Shown here: in pieces, positions 1 through 7,906 of the stretch
How the letters are laid out: each line of letters opens with the position of its first letter
Position numbering within the stretch: position 1 is the first letter of the stretch
Assembly: GCA_003518105.1 (NCBI GenBank)
Contig: DOZH01000008.1
Location: 128,854 to 192,853 of the forward strand
DNA from: Candidatus Uhrbacteria bacterium
GTDB lineage: Bacteria; Patescibacteriota; Patescibacteriia; UBA9934
DNA length: 64,000 nt
Reading direction: 5' to 3'
The notes under the pieces: generated by a model
Seen by the model: only the letters and a program-made list of their open reading frames with translations
The model's database searches: none
Told to the model about the DNA's origin: nothing
Position numbers and translations under genes: made by a program

Positions 1-1
1 A

Positions 2-1486
2 AGAGACCTGGTGGAGCAGTTACAGCAAATCGTTAAATTAATAAAGCCAAGTGCGGCAGGACCCGACGAACTATGGTCCCCAAGCCTTGGCGATGTACCT
101 CAGACTGATATTGTCTGCCAATTGGGCACCGAAGCCTCGTTCGCCCTAGCCAAACTTCTTCGTCAAAGAACAAAAGGACAGATGCTCATCATCATGCCCC
201 GCGAACGGGATGTCGAGCTGCTTGGTCGGCTGATCGATCTTGGGAAGAGCACAGCCACACTCCACGGCCACACCAAACCGTACGAGCGTGAAAAGATTAT
301 TCATGCCTGGCGGACTGGCCGGCTGCAAACTTTAATTGGAACGTTGCAGGCCACACTTATTCCAGCGCATAAAATCGACACTGTTCTCCTCATGAGCACT
401 GGCACGGATGACCATTTCTCCGACCGTCGTAACCCCAGGCTCGATAACAGACTGTGCGCCGAGGCTCAGGCCCGGCAGCACGGTGCATTGTTTGTGACCA
501 CGGATTATCTGCCGCGTCCTGAGGAGATTGCTTTAACCACTACCCCGCTACCCTGCTACGCCCCTACCCCGCTTGATCTCAGCGTCGTCGATTTACGTAA
601 ACCAGACGAGCAAACGGCCACGCAATTACTGAGCGAAACGCTGCTAGCTGAGGTAAATAATGCTTTACAAAGCCAAAAAAAGGTGCTACTTTTCTATAAC
701 CGCAAAGGCGTTGCCAAGCGAGTTGTTTGCTCTAGCTGCAGCGCCATGGTGGTTTGCCCAACTTGCGGCAACGTTCCGTCCATTCGGCCGCCAATGGCCA
801 ACTGCTTACGCTGCGGCCACATCTGGCCCATTCCTGAAAAGTGTGGGGCCTGCCAAGTAGGCCACCTTAGCCTCAAAGGCATTGGCAACGCTCACTTGGA
901 AAAGGCCCTGGTCGCCCTGTTCCCCACTTACACCGTGGGCCGCGTGGAGAAGAACCACACGGAAGGACGGCAGGCGCAAATTCAGTTGGTGACCGAGTAT
1001 TTCTTTTCCAGCTTGGTCGAGCCGTTCGCGCGTAAAGAATATGGGCTGGTGGCCGACCTGGCTGCGGATCTTTCGCTCAACCCCGAGAATTTTCGGGCGG
1101 AAGAGGAGACAGCGCGCAAACTGCATCGACTAGCAAGTTTCGGCAAACAGCAAAACGCCACAGTCGTCGTCCAAACCTGGCTACCGGATCTCATCGACGC
1201 GATGAAGAACGCCGCAGTCTGGCTAGAGAACGAAACGGCCACCCGGCAAAATTACGGCTTACCACCGTTCGCTGCCCAGGTGACGGTTCGCCACATTGAT
1301 TCTGCTGCCTTAATTGCCGTGACTAACCAGACCTTCGTCGACGTACCTGAAAAGCTTGAAGCGATCGGGCGAATTCCGTACAATAAGCTGGACGAAATTA
1401 TTGCCACTTTAGCCACCCTGCCCGATACCGCTGTAATTTCTATTGATCGCACCTATGTCAGCCCTAACAGTCCTCTGCAATCCTAA
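2..1486 (+). CDS. priA: PriA-like primosomal protein N', catalytically degenerate, 5' end outside window
   Basis: The frame is open to the left edge, so the gene is partial; the first in-window start is GTG at 11. A zinc-binding module typical of PriA lies at about residues 239-281 (four CxxC-type pairs including CSSC, CPTC, CLRC and CGAC), and the position before def and fmt matches the classic priA-def-fmt order. The helicase motifs appear lost: the Walker A position reads QLGTEASFAL without GKT, the DEEH position reads LLMSTGTDD, and the motif VI position reads HRLASFGK instead of QVAGRAGR. I infer a DNA- or primosome-binding relative without ATPase activity. The stop overlaps def by 32 nt. 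Confidence 0.8.
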   Translation, partial: RDLVEQLQQIVKLIKPSAAGPDELWSPSLGDVPQTDIVCQLGTEASFALAKLLRQRTKGQMLIIMPRERDVELLGRLIDLGKSTATLHGHTKPYEREKIIHAWRTGRLQTLIGTLQATLIPAHKIDTVLLMSTGTDDHFSDRRNPRLDNRLCAEAQARQHGALFVTTDYLPRPEEIALTTTPLPCYAPTPLDLSVVDLRKPDEQTATQLLSETLLAEVNNALQSQKKVLLFYNRKGVAKRVVCSSCSAMVVCPTCGNVPSIRPPMANCLRCGHIWPIPEKCGACQVGHLSLKGIGNAHLEKALVALFPTYTVGRVEKNHTEGRQAQIQLVTEYFFSSLVEPFARKEYGLVADLAADLSLNPENFRAEEETARKLHRLASFGKQQNATVVVQTWLPDLIDAMKNAAVWLENETATRQNYGLPPFAAQVTVRHIDSAALIAVTNQTFVDVPEKLEAIGRIPYNKLDEIIATLATLPDTAVISIDRTYVSPNSPLQS

Positions 1487-1934
1487 TCCTGAACTCCGTG
1501 TACTCTCCGAAGCTTTAAGCGACGAGGATATTTTGCTGCCGCATACCCAAAAATTGATTGACGACATGATTGTCACCATGCAGGTAGAAGACGGCGTTGG
1601 TTTGGCGGCTCCACAAGTTGGCGCTCACCTGCGTATTATTATTGCTGAGACGCCCCACGGCAACGAGGCTTTTATTAACCCAGTCATCACCTCGCGCTCA
1701 GTGCGCCTGGTGCCAAGCACCGAAGGCTGCCTCTCTGTGCCCGGTATGTCAGGCACCGTTAAGCGTAATTCCAGCGTAAAGGTGACGGCCAAGAACAGAC
1801 TAGGCGAAACGGTCGACATTAAAGCTAACGGCTTGCTGGCGATTATCTTCCAGCACGAGATTGACCACTTGGACGGTATTCTGTTCATTGATCGCGCGGA
1901 CAAGGTTTATACCGATGCTAAGTCGCGCTTATAA
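1455..1934 (+). CDS. def: Peptide deformylase
   Basis: Removes the formyl group from the N-terminal methionine of nascent proteins. The three family motifs are intact: GVGLAAPQVG (motif 1), EGCLSVP (motif 2, with the metal-binding Cys) and QHEIDHLDG (motif 3, HExxH). I place the start at ATG 1455, giving 159 residues, rather than the TTG at 1443; either start overlaps the end of the priA-like gene, implying translational coupling. The next gene, fmt, begins 1 nt after the stop. Length and motifs are normal for a bacterial enzyme. Confidence 0.96.
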   Translation: MSALTVLCNPNPELRVLSEALSDEDILLPHTQKLIDDMIVTMQVEDGVGLAAPQVGAHLRIIIAETPHGNEAFINPVITSRSVRLVPSTEGCLSVPGMSGTVKRNSSVKVTAKNRLGETVDIKANGLLAIIFQHEIDHLDGILFIDRADKVYTDAKSRL

Positions 1935-1935
1935 T

Positions 1936-2847
1936 GTGAAAATAATTTTCTTCGGTACGCCGCAATTCTCTGCAGACTTTTTGCAAGGACTCATGAATGA
2001 GTCGGAGTTTGAGGTGGTTGGCGTGGTTTGTCAGCCGGACGAACCACTCGGCCGTAAAAAGATTTTGACCGCACCACCCACTAAACAGCTAGCTCTGTCT
2101 CACAATATCCCAGTCTTCCAACCAACCAAGCTCAAGGACGAAGCCTTTATTGAATCTCTGCGCCAACTTAACGCCGACGCTTTTGTAGTCGTTTCCTACG
2201 GTCGCATTATCCCGCAAATCGTGCTCGACTTGCCCAAGCTCGGCGTAATCAACGTCCACCCGTCACTATTGCCAAAATATCGCGGCCCATCCCCCATGCA
2301 ATCCGCAATCGCAGCTGGTGAGACGGAAACTGGTATTTCGATAATGAAACTCGACGCTCTCATGGACCACGGGCCAATCTTGGCGCAAACGAAGTTATCA
2401 ATTACTCCACAGACCACCAGCGAATCGCTGATGGCCGAAGTAGTCGCTACTGGCGTGCCTCTATTAATTGAAACTCTCAAAAAGTTTACTCTCGGCGAAA
2501 TTACCCCAACCGAACAAGATCACGCTAGCGCCACTATCTGTTCCCTGCTTTCTCGCGCCGACGGTATCATCGACTGGTCGCAACCAGCCGAAGTTATCTA
2601 CGCTCATGTTCGCGGCTTGAATCCCTGGCCTGGGACGTCGACTCATGATTTAAAAATTTTCTCGGTCAAAATTACAGCACAAGAATTGCCACCGGGCCAG
2701 GTCTTGATTCAGGGCAACCGGCTGTTTATCGGCACCGGTTCCTCCGCTTTGGAAATTATCGAAATCCAGCCCACCGCTGGTAAACGCATGCCTACCGCCG
2801 CTTTCATTGCTGGGCACCGTGAGTTGAGTGGTACGAGTCTCCTGTAA
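1936..2847 (+). CDS. fmt: Methionyl-tRNA formyltransferase
   Basis: Formylates initiator Met-tRNA, the partner reaction to def directly upstream. The protein begins VKIIFFGTPQFS, the usual Fmt N-terminus, so the start is probably GTG 1936, giving 303 residues; an upstream ATG at 1915 lies inside def. The formyl-transfer signature NVHPSLLPKYRGPSP is present with the catalytic Asn and His, followed by MKLDALMDHGPI with the expected Asp. The C-terminal OB-like domain occupies the last 100 residues. It is convergent with the ABC exporter gene; only a short spacer with a dispersed repeat separates them. Confidence 0.95.
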   Translation: MKIIFFGTPQFSADFLQGLMNESEFEVVGVVCQPDEPLGRKKILTAPPTKQLALSHNIPVFQPTKLKDEAFIESLRQLNADAFVVVSYGRIIPQIVLDLPKLGVINVHPSLLPKYRGPSPMQSAIAAGETETGISIMKLDALMDHGPILAQTKLSITPQTTSESLMAEVVATGVPLLIETLKKFTLGEITPTEQDHASATICSLLSRADGIIDWSQPAEVIYAHVRGLNPWPGTSTHDLKIFSVKITAQELPPGQVLIQGNRLFIGTGSSALEIIEIQPTAGKRMPTAAFIAGHRELSGTSLL

Positions 2848-2869
2848 ACTTTTTAGTGAGCCTGTCAGG

Positions 2870-2902
2870 TGCGAGCGATGAGCCTTGGCAGGTGAACGAG
2901 TC
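2870..2902. repeat. Partial copy of dispersed intergenic hairpin element
   Basis: The 33-nt stretch starting GCGAGCGATGAGCCTTGGC matches the right end of the long hairpin at 44546-44726 (GCGAGCGACGAGCCTTGGC followed by ACGAGT in both). It sits in the spacer between the convergent fmt and ABC transporter genes. It is probably a decayed remnant of the same element family. Confidence 0.5.
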
Positions 2903-2905
2903 AAT

Positions 2906-4663
2906 CTAAGGCAAAAATCCGCCAGCCTGGATACTCCACAATTTTTTATACGTCCCTTCGTGTTTAATTAATTCAGCGTGCGTGCCGGCGTCGATCACGT
3001 CGCCTTTTTCGATGACCACAATGCGGTCCATCTGCATAATCGTCGATAATCTGTGCGCGATAACGATGACAGTTTTACTCTTCATGAGCTCACTCAGGGC
3101 GTCTTGAATAAGAGCCTCGCTTTCGGAGTCCAAACTGCTTGTGGCCTCGTCGAGCACGAGAATGGGCGAGTTTTTAAGAATAGCCCTGGCGATAGCCACA
3201 CGTTGACGTTCACCGCCGGAAAGCTTCACCCCCCGTTCACCGACTTTGGTGCTGTAGCCCAGTGGTAACTCCGCAATGAACTCGTGACAGTGCGCCTTCT
3301 TGCTGGCAGCAATCACCTCCTTATCGCTAGCCTCACGCCGGCCGTAACGGATGTTCTCCATGATGGTGCGGTGGAAGAGCAATGAGTCCTGCGGCACGAG
3401 CGAAACGAGCGAGCGCAAACTGTCCTGCGTCACTTTGCTGATATCCTGCCCGTCGATGGTAATACTACCCTTAGTGACATCAAAGAAGCGCATGAGTAGT
3501 TTGATAACAGTACTCTTTCCTGCTCCGCTCGGTCCAACAAAAGCAATTTTCTCACGAGCTTTTATATCAAGGTTCATATCCTCCATGATTGGACGATCGA
3601 GATTGTATCCGAAGGAGACGTTTTTAAAACTGATTTCACCTTTTTTGACTAAGAGTTTTTTAGCTCCACGCTTATCCGTAATCTCAAAAGGCAATTCGAG
3701 GACGTCCACCATTTCCTTGGCGTCGGCAAAACCGTCGTAGAGATCACGAATGACCCGTCCGAAGTCGTACAGCCGCATGAACAAGGCCACAAGTGCCGTC
3801 TGAATGAGGGCAAAGTCGCCTAGCGTCATCTTTCCTTGCACATACAGGTTAATAGCCACATACATGGCCACGCCTTGTAACGCGAACATGAAGCCAGCTT
3901 GCACGCCGTCATTCACGCTACCCAAATTCCAGGTGAAGCTCACCATTTTACGCCAACGTGAATTTACTTCCCAGAACCTGGCGGCTTCGAACTTTTTTCC
4001 GACGAACTGCTGAATAGTTGTCGCATTACTCACGGCGTCGGCCAGCTTACCGCCTGATTCCGTGTCGAGCTCAGCGCGCACCAAGTCGTATTTAAGCTTC
4101 CAGCGAGCCACGATAATGTTGACGACCACGAACAAAACTGCCCAGCCGCTCAGAATTGCGGCAAACAATGGGCTACGTAAATAGAAGATGACGATAGTAC
4201 CAATAATGCTAATAAAAATCTGGACCAGCTTCCAGATGATTTGGTCCATGATGCGCTCGAAGGCGCGGCCGAAACGATGGATTTTTTTGACCAGTGAACC
4301 GGCAAAGTTGTCGGTGAAAAAACGGTAGGAGTGATCGAGGAGGTGCTCGAAGGCCGTTTGCTCGAGGTCAATGATGACGCGCGGCTGAATAAAGTTGTTA
4401 GTGACGTCGGCACAACGCTGCAAAAGCCACAGGCCAAAGTTAACGCCAACTATCCAAACCAGCACGCTAATCAAGGTCGACGCCAGGTCGGCACCAGTCT
4501 GACCTGTGGTGAACGCGTCAAAAAATTGCTTGTTGAGCAAGGCTGGCACCAAGTTAAGCAAGTTGAGGGCCACCAAAACAATAAGTAGAAACGCGAGCGC
4601 AACCGGATAACGCCTCACGTGTCGCCAGTAAACTTTTATTGTTGGGCCAATGGATAACGACAT
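2906..4663 (-). CDS. ABC exporter, fused permease and ATPase (MsbA-like)
   Basis: A 585-residue half-transporter. The N-terminal half holds about six hydrophobic segments of the ABC exporter type; the C-terminal ATPase has Walker A GPSGAGKST, signature LSGGERQRVAIARAI, Walker B ILVLDEATSSLDSES and the switch His in VIVIAHRLSTI. It probably works as a homodimer in the cytoplasmic membrane exporting a lipid, peptide or drug; the substrate cannot be told from sequence. It is transcribed alone from an extended -10 promoter only 6 nt upstream of the ATG, with a large palindrome just upstream. Confidence 0.93.
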   Translation of the reverse strand: MSLSIGPTIKVYWRHVRRYPVALAFLLIVLVALNLLNLVPALLNKQFFDAFTTGQTGADLASTLISVLVWIVGVNFGLWLLQRCADVTNNFIQPRVIIDLEQTAFEHLLDHSYRFFTDNFAGSLVKKIHRFGRAFERIMDQIIWKLVQIFISIIGTIVIFYLRSPLFAAILSGWAVLFVVVNIIVARWKLKYDLVRAELDTESGGKLADAVSNATTIQQFVGKKFEAARFWEVNSRWRKMVSFTWNLGSVNDGVQAGFMFALQGVAMYVAINLYVQGKMTLGDFALIQTALVALFMRLYDFGRVIRDLYDGFADAKEMVDVLELPFEITDKRGAKKLLVKKGEISFKNVSFGYNLDRPIMEDMNLDIKAREKIAFVGPSGAGKSTVIKLLMRFFDVTKGSITIDGQDISKVTQDSLRSLVSLVPQDSLLFHRTIMENIRYGRREASDKEVIAASKKAHCHEFIAELPLGYSTKVGERGVKLSGGERQRVAIARAILKNSPILVLDEATSSLDSESEALIQDALSELMKSKTVIVIAHRLSTIMQMDRIVVIEKGDVIDAGTHAELIKHEGTYKKLWSIQAGGFLP

Positions 4664-4669
4664 GGCCAG

Positions 4670-4678
4670 ATTATACCA
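4670..4678 (-). promoter_or_regulatory. Extended -10 promoter of the ABC exporter
   Basis: On the minus strand the sequence reads TGGTATAAT (extended -10, TGnTATAAT), followed by 6 nt and then the ATG at 4663. Transcription should start at or next to the start codon, so the mRNA is predicted to be leaderless. No good -35 box is visible, as is usual for extended -10 promoters. Confidence 0.65.
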
Positions 4679-4680
4679 CA

Positions 4681-4718
4681 GGTGAATACCCCTGGTTTAT
4701 ACCCCAGGTGTATTCACC
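4681..4718. repeat. Palindrome upstream of the ABC exporter promoter
   Basis: Two 15-nt arms (4681-4695 and 4704-4718, starting GGTGAATAC on each strand) pair with one mismatch around an 8-nt loop. It lies between the stop of the DUF2779 gene and the extended -10 box, covering the -35 region. It could be an operator for the exporter or a hairpin ending the upstream transcript; no U-run follows on the minus strand, which argues against a simple terminator. Confidence 0.6.
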
Positions 4719-4726
4719 AATCCCTT

Positions 4727-6208
4727 CTACAATCCCTTCAACACCCGATAAATCTCCACCATCGCCCAAGTGTCGAGCGCGCAGTAGTCGAGCAAATCGC
4801 GTTTAATCTTCTCCTTATCACTGGCCGACGTCGACGCTAAGATGAGCTTCTCCCAACGCTCACTCGCCTGGTCGCCCTTGCTGATGTTCATCACACTGTA
4901 ATTGAGCTCGGGAACGAGTACTGGCAAAACTTTTTTAATACTTGCACTCCCCTTAAAAGCCGGGTCGACGTAATAGCCATCAGAAAAAATCGTCATCAAG
5001 TCGAACATCTTGTCATTAATTTCTTTCAAGAACGAGGCGTGCTCAGGATGCAGTTCAGCTAGCTTATCGTTACGCTGCTTCTCATAACTACTATACCAAC
5101 TGATTACCGTCCCGTTAGGATCGAGGTCGAGCTTCATCCTTTCAATAAGTGGCAAGGTCAAATCACCCTCGGGCTCGGTGATGAGAAACTCACGATGCTC
5201 AATCTCCCCATCTGCTCCCATGATGTGGAGCGAGTATTGGAAAGGAATTTGCTCATACGCTCCAAAGCCGTCGAACATGGGAATGGCACTCGAGTAGCCC
5301 TCGTAATCAAAGAACTGCAAAGGGAACACCAAGCCGCCGAGCGCCTCTTTAATGGCCCCATAGTCGATGATGGCCTTCCCGAGCACATAAGACTCATACT
5401 GCAACTTTTGCGCCGCATTCAAGTCTTCTGGATTGTGAATGTCCGTCAACGCCAACTCCCCCCGGTCCACCCAATCAATCAACTTCTTCTTGCTCATGCC
5501 AATCCGGTTGAAATTGTGCACTGAATACTCGGGCACTTCAGGATTGGAATACGCAAAAGTGGAGCAGTGATTACTCCTCCCCTCGTACACGCAAGCGCAA
5601 CCCTTTTCCTCCGGCAACGTCAAACACTCCTTCATCTGCATCATCTCCCCCTTTACCTGCTCTTCCGCCGCCGTCACTTCACCCGTCAAATCAGATTCGA
5701 TGAATAACTCACAATTCACCACCTTGCCATTTTTACGATATTCACGATTCAAATGAATGACGCCGGTCTTAACTACTTTCACCCCACACGCCTCAATGAC
5801 AATTTTCTGAAAAGCCAAGTCGTTGACGTGGTGATGCGGCACTTTACGCTTCACCTCATTCGTCGCTTTCACCTCCCATAACTCCCAACCGCCGAGCTCT
5901 ACATTAAAACACAAAATATCCGCCCGTAAGTAAAATACGTCCTCCTGGAACGTCGCCTGAAAAATAGTCTTCTTCTCCTCCATGACCTTCTTAGTATCAA
6001 TCACCGCTTGGCCATGATGTGATTCGACGAGCACGCCTTCTGGATAAAGGAGTCTACAAGCCGCCTCTGCCAAGTTACCATCCTCGATAATCTTCTTCTC
6101 AAAGTCGCTAAACTCCACATCTACAAATAACTCGGGCTTATGCTTACGCAGCCACAGGTTCTTGCGACAAAATGTATATTCCAGGTAATCGGTTTTGGTG
6201 ATGAGCAT
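4727..6208 (-). CDS. DUF2779 protein: Cas4-like nuclease domain fused to DnaQ-like exonuclease domain
   Basis: The C-terminal half carries a DUF2779/RNase H-like pattern: FFDYEGY (DxE), a central WYSSYEKQRND and a final DYCALDTWAMVEIYRVL with the last acidic pair. The N-terminal half resembles PD-(D/E)xK/Cas4-like nucleases, with a Cys in TFCRKNLW and a later cluster GCACVYEGRSNHC that could bind Fe-S or zinc. These families process DNA or RNA ends, but the substrate here is unknown. It is the first gene of a long accessory region; its start lies 2 nt downstream of the RelE-like gene stop, so it is probably co-transcribed with the toxin-antitoxin pair. Confidence 0.72.
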   Translation of the reverse strand: MLITKTDYLEYTFCRKNLWLRKHKPELFVDVEFSDFEKKIIEDGNLAEAACRLLYPEGVLVESHHGQAVIDTKKVMEEKKTIFQATFQEDVFYLRADILCFNVELGGWELWEVKATNEVKRKVPHHHVNDLAFQKIVIEACGVKVVKTGVIHLNREYRKNGKVVNCELFIESDLTGEVTAAEEQVKGEMMQMKECLTLPEEKGCACVYEGRSNHCSTFAYSNPEVPEYSVHNFNRIGMSKKKLIDWVDRGELALTDIHNPEDLNAAQKLQYESYVLGKAIIDYGAIKEALGGLVFPLQFFDYEGYSSAIPMFDGFGAYEQIPFQYSLHIMGADGEIEHREFLITEPEGDLTLPLIERMKLDLDPNGTVISWYSSYEKQRNDKLAELHPEHASFLKEINDKMFDLMTIFSDGYYVDPAFKGSASIKKVLPVLVPELNYSVMNISKGDQASERWEKLILASTSASDKEKIKRDLLDYCALDTWAMVEIYRVLKGL

Positions 6209-6210
6209 AG

Positions 6211-6546
6211 CTATAGAGTTTTAAGGTATTCAACAATTCTTGCGCGATCCTCATTAGCTTTATCTCCCTTAAAGTATATTTCTATATATAAAAAGGTTAG
6301 AGAAGTTTCGTGATAGGCGTAAATAACTCGTATCGCATGATTTCGCAGGCTTCGACATGATAATCGTGATTTAATAATTGTGACTTCATTCGCCTTCTGT
6401 AGTATCGAGAAATTATTGCCAGTTCCTAATGGATACTGCTCCAACAAGATTTGGAGTCTGCCTAGATCTTCAACCAAGCTTGGGTATTTCTTATTTAGTC
6501 TTTTAAACTCTCGAGAAAACTCTGGCAGTTCTCTAAAGTTGGTCAT
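6211..6546 (-). CDS. RelE/ParE/HigB-superfamily toxin
   Basis: The 111-residue product starts MTNFRELPEFSREFKRLNKKYP, a typical RelE/ParE beginning, and ends with the family pattern IRVIYAYHETSLTFLYIEIYFKGDKANED. Such toxins cleave ribosome-bound mRNA or inhibit gyrase; which applies here is not visible. The ATG at 6546 overlaps the last 14 nt of the upstream HTH-DUF4065 gene, the antitoxin-then-toxin order usual for type II systems. A longer frame starting at 6591 lies inside the antitoxin gene and is less likely. Confidence 0.78.
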   Translation of the reverse strand: MTNFRELPEFSREFKRLNKKYPSLVEDLGRLQILLEQYPLGTGNNFSILQKANEVTIIKSRLSCRSLRNHAIRVIYAYHETSLTFLYIEIYFKGDKANEDRARIVEYLKTL

Positions 6547-7327
6547 ATTCCCCAACCGAAGTTTCCACCGGTCGATAAAAGACGAACTCATAATCTAACA
6601 CCTGCCTATCCTTAGCAATAAACCACGGCGTATCCTTATGCGATAAAGCCGAAATCTGCGCTGCTGTCATGTCTGACAATCTATTGAGCTCCCAATCAAT
6701 ATGAGCTATCTCCATGCCAGATAATTCCGTCAAGCTAATAGCTTCATTCGGGTTAACTAAATACTTAGTTTGGTCGTATTTATAAAACTTACTCTTAATA
6801 GTTTCGAGCTTACCCGATTCCTCCAACTCCTGAATTATCTTAGCAAAGATAACTGGCGTCGGCCCATGCGTATTTTTAATATAACGAGCACCAATCAGCT
6901 GCTCGTCATACTTTTCGTAATAATCGAAGTCAATAAAATACAAAATTTTGTAAAGAGTAGTTTGGCCGACATTCGGTTTACCCCCAATTTTCAACAAAAT
7001 ATACAACAAAACTTGTTTGAACTTCTCGACTCTCTCCTGCGGCACCGAAATTCTATCCTCAGCAACAACTACAGGCTTAGTTTCATTCTTATTCGACTTG
7101 GTTTGCATTACCTCATGGCAGACAACCTTACCAGCTCTAATATCCTCAAACGAAATATCAAAAATCTGACTCAATACTTCCGCCTCCCCGAAAGTGAGCT
7201 CTCTTTTTCCCTGTTCAAAGGCAATATAACTCGAGCGCGAAATCTCGAGTCTCTCCGCCACCTCCAATTGTGACCAGCCTCGCTCTAACCGCAGCTTTTT
7301 GATAAGTGGACAATATAGTTTAGACAT
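6533..7327 (-). CDS. Antitoxin: XRE helix-turn-helix fused to Panacea (DUF4065/SocA-like) domain
   Basis: Residues about 6-60 form an XRE-type HTH (RLERGWSQLEVAERLEISRS). From about residue 100 the Panacea/DUF4065 pattern follows: LLYILLKIGGKPNVGQTTLYKILYFIDFDYYEKY, then GARYIKNTHGPTPV. Panacea domains neutralise many unrelated toxins; here the partner is the overlapping RelE-like gene. The start is ATG 7327 rather than the longer frame to 7417, because a strong promoter sits directly before it. The HTH and the direct repeat between the promoter boxes suggest autoregulation. Confidence 0.82.
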   Translation of the reverse strand: MSKLYCPLIKKLRLERGWSQLEVAERLEISRSSYIAFEQGKRELTFGEAEVLSQIFDISFEDIRAGKVVCHEVMQTKSNKNETKPVVVAEDRISVPQERVEKFKQVLLYILLKIGGKPNVGQTTLYKILYFIDFDYYEKYDEQLIGARYIKNTHGPTPVIFAKIIQELEESGKLETIKSKFYKYDQTKYLVNPNEAISLTELSGMEIAHIDWELNRLSDMTAAQISALSHKDTPWFIAKDRQVLDYEFVFYRPVETSVGEYDQL

Positions 7328-7333
7328 AACTAA

Positions 7334-7362
7334 AGTGTAGCTTTTTAATGTCGTAATGTCAA
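7334..7362 (-). promoter_or_regulatory. Promoter of the Panacea antitoxin-toxin operon
   Basis: On the minus strand: TTGACA (7357-7362), a 17-nt spacer, TACACT (7334-7339), then 6 nt to the ATG at 7327, implying a leaderless message. A direct repeat GACATTAC-GACATTA covers the -35 box and spacer and is a plausible operator for the encoded HTH. Confidence 0.75.
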
Positions 7363-7419
7363 ACAGTTCAATGTGTGGATAATTGACACTATCATCAAAT
7401 CTCACTCCTTTAAGCAATC

Positions 7420-7878
7420 CTACAACTCCACATATTCCTCTGTACTTGTGTCCTCCTGATTATACGCCAAGTCGTCACTATCAGCGTCGACGTTGGGCGA
7501 GGCGGCCTGGTTCACCTGGCCAGTGCTGACTGCCGTCTGTAACGCCTTTGTAGCCCACAGCCGAAAATGCGTAGCCACAGCCGGCTTGGTGCGATAGCCC
7601 ACGGAGATAATCGCATCAAGATTGTAGAACTGCGTATTGTACTTTTTCCCATCCTTTGCAGTTATCCGGTATTTCCGGATAACTGTATTCTGGCTAAGCT
7701 CAGCAGTTTTGAATATATTCTGCAAATGCTCATTCACCGTCCGCACATCCACCCCGAACAAACCCGCCATCATCTTCTGACTCAACCACACACTCCCCAG
7801 CTCCACGCGTACCTGAATGCGGCCTGCGCCATGAGGAGAGGTGTAGAGGATCTTTGGTGTTGTTGATAACTTTGACAA
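7420..7878 (-). CDS. Short RhuM-family protein (N-terminal half only)
   Basis: The 152-residue product aligns with the first 130 residues of the full RhuM at 17078-18094: VWLSQKMMAGLFGVDVRTVNEHLQNIF then FYNLDAIISVGYR and FRLWATKAL. RhuM proteins are of unknown biochemical function and are frequent in virulence and mobile regions. The C-terminal 200 residues of the family are missing, replaced by an acidic tail, so it is either a natural short form or a truncation. The only start visible is TTG 7878. A stem of 11 bp lies inside the gene at 7659-7685. Confidence 0.75.
   Translation of the reverse strand: MSKLSTTPKILYTSPHGAGRIQVRVELGSVWLSQKMMAGLFGVDVRTVNEHLQNIFKTAELSQNTVIRKYRITAKDGKKYNTQFYNLDAIISVGYRTKPAVATHFRLWATKALQTAVSTGQVNQAASPNVDADSDDLAYNQEDTSTEEYVEL
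7659..7685. repeat. Perfect inverted repeat inside short rhuM
   Basis: CAGTTATCCGG (7659-7669) and CCGGATAACTG (7675-7685) are exact reverse complements around a 5-nt loop. They encode the motif VIRKYRIT. The full-length rhuM gene has an imperfect inverted repeat at the equivalent protein position (17873-17903). Confidence 0.85.
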
Positions 7879-7900
7879 AAAGCAAAATTTCTGGAATAAT
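7872..7900 (+). promoter_or_regulatory. Sigma70-type promoter of a candidate small RNA
   Basis: TTGACA at 7872-7877, a 17-nt spacer and AATAAT at 7895-7900 (5 of 6 matches to the -10 consensus), reading to the plus strand where no protein gene follows. A start near 7907 would transcribe straight into the structured element ending at 7981. It overlaps the 5' end of the divergent short rhuM. Confidence 0.7.
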
Positions 7901-7906
7901 TTAGTT

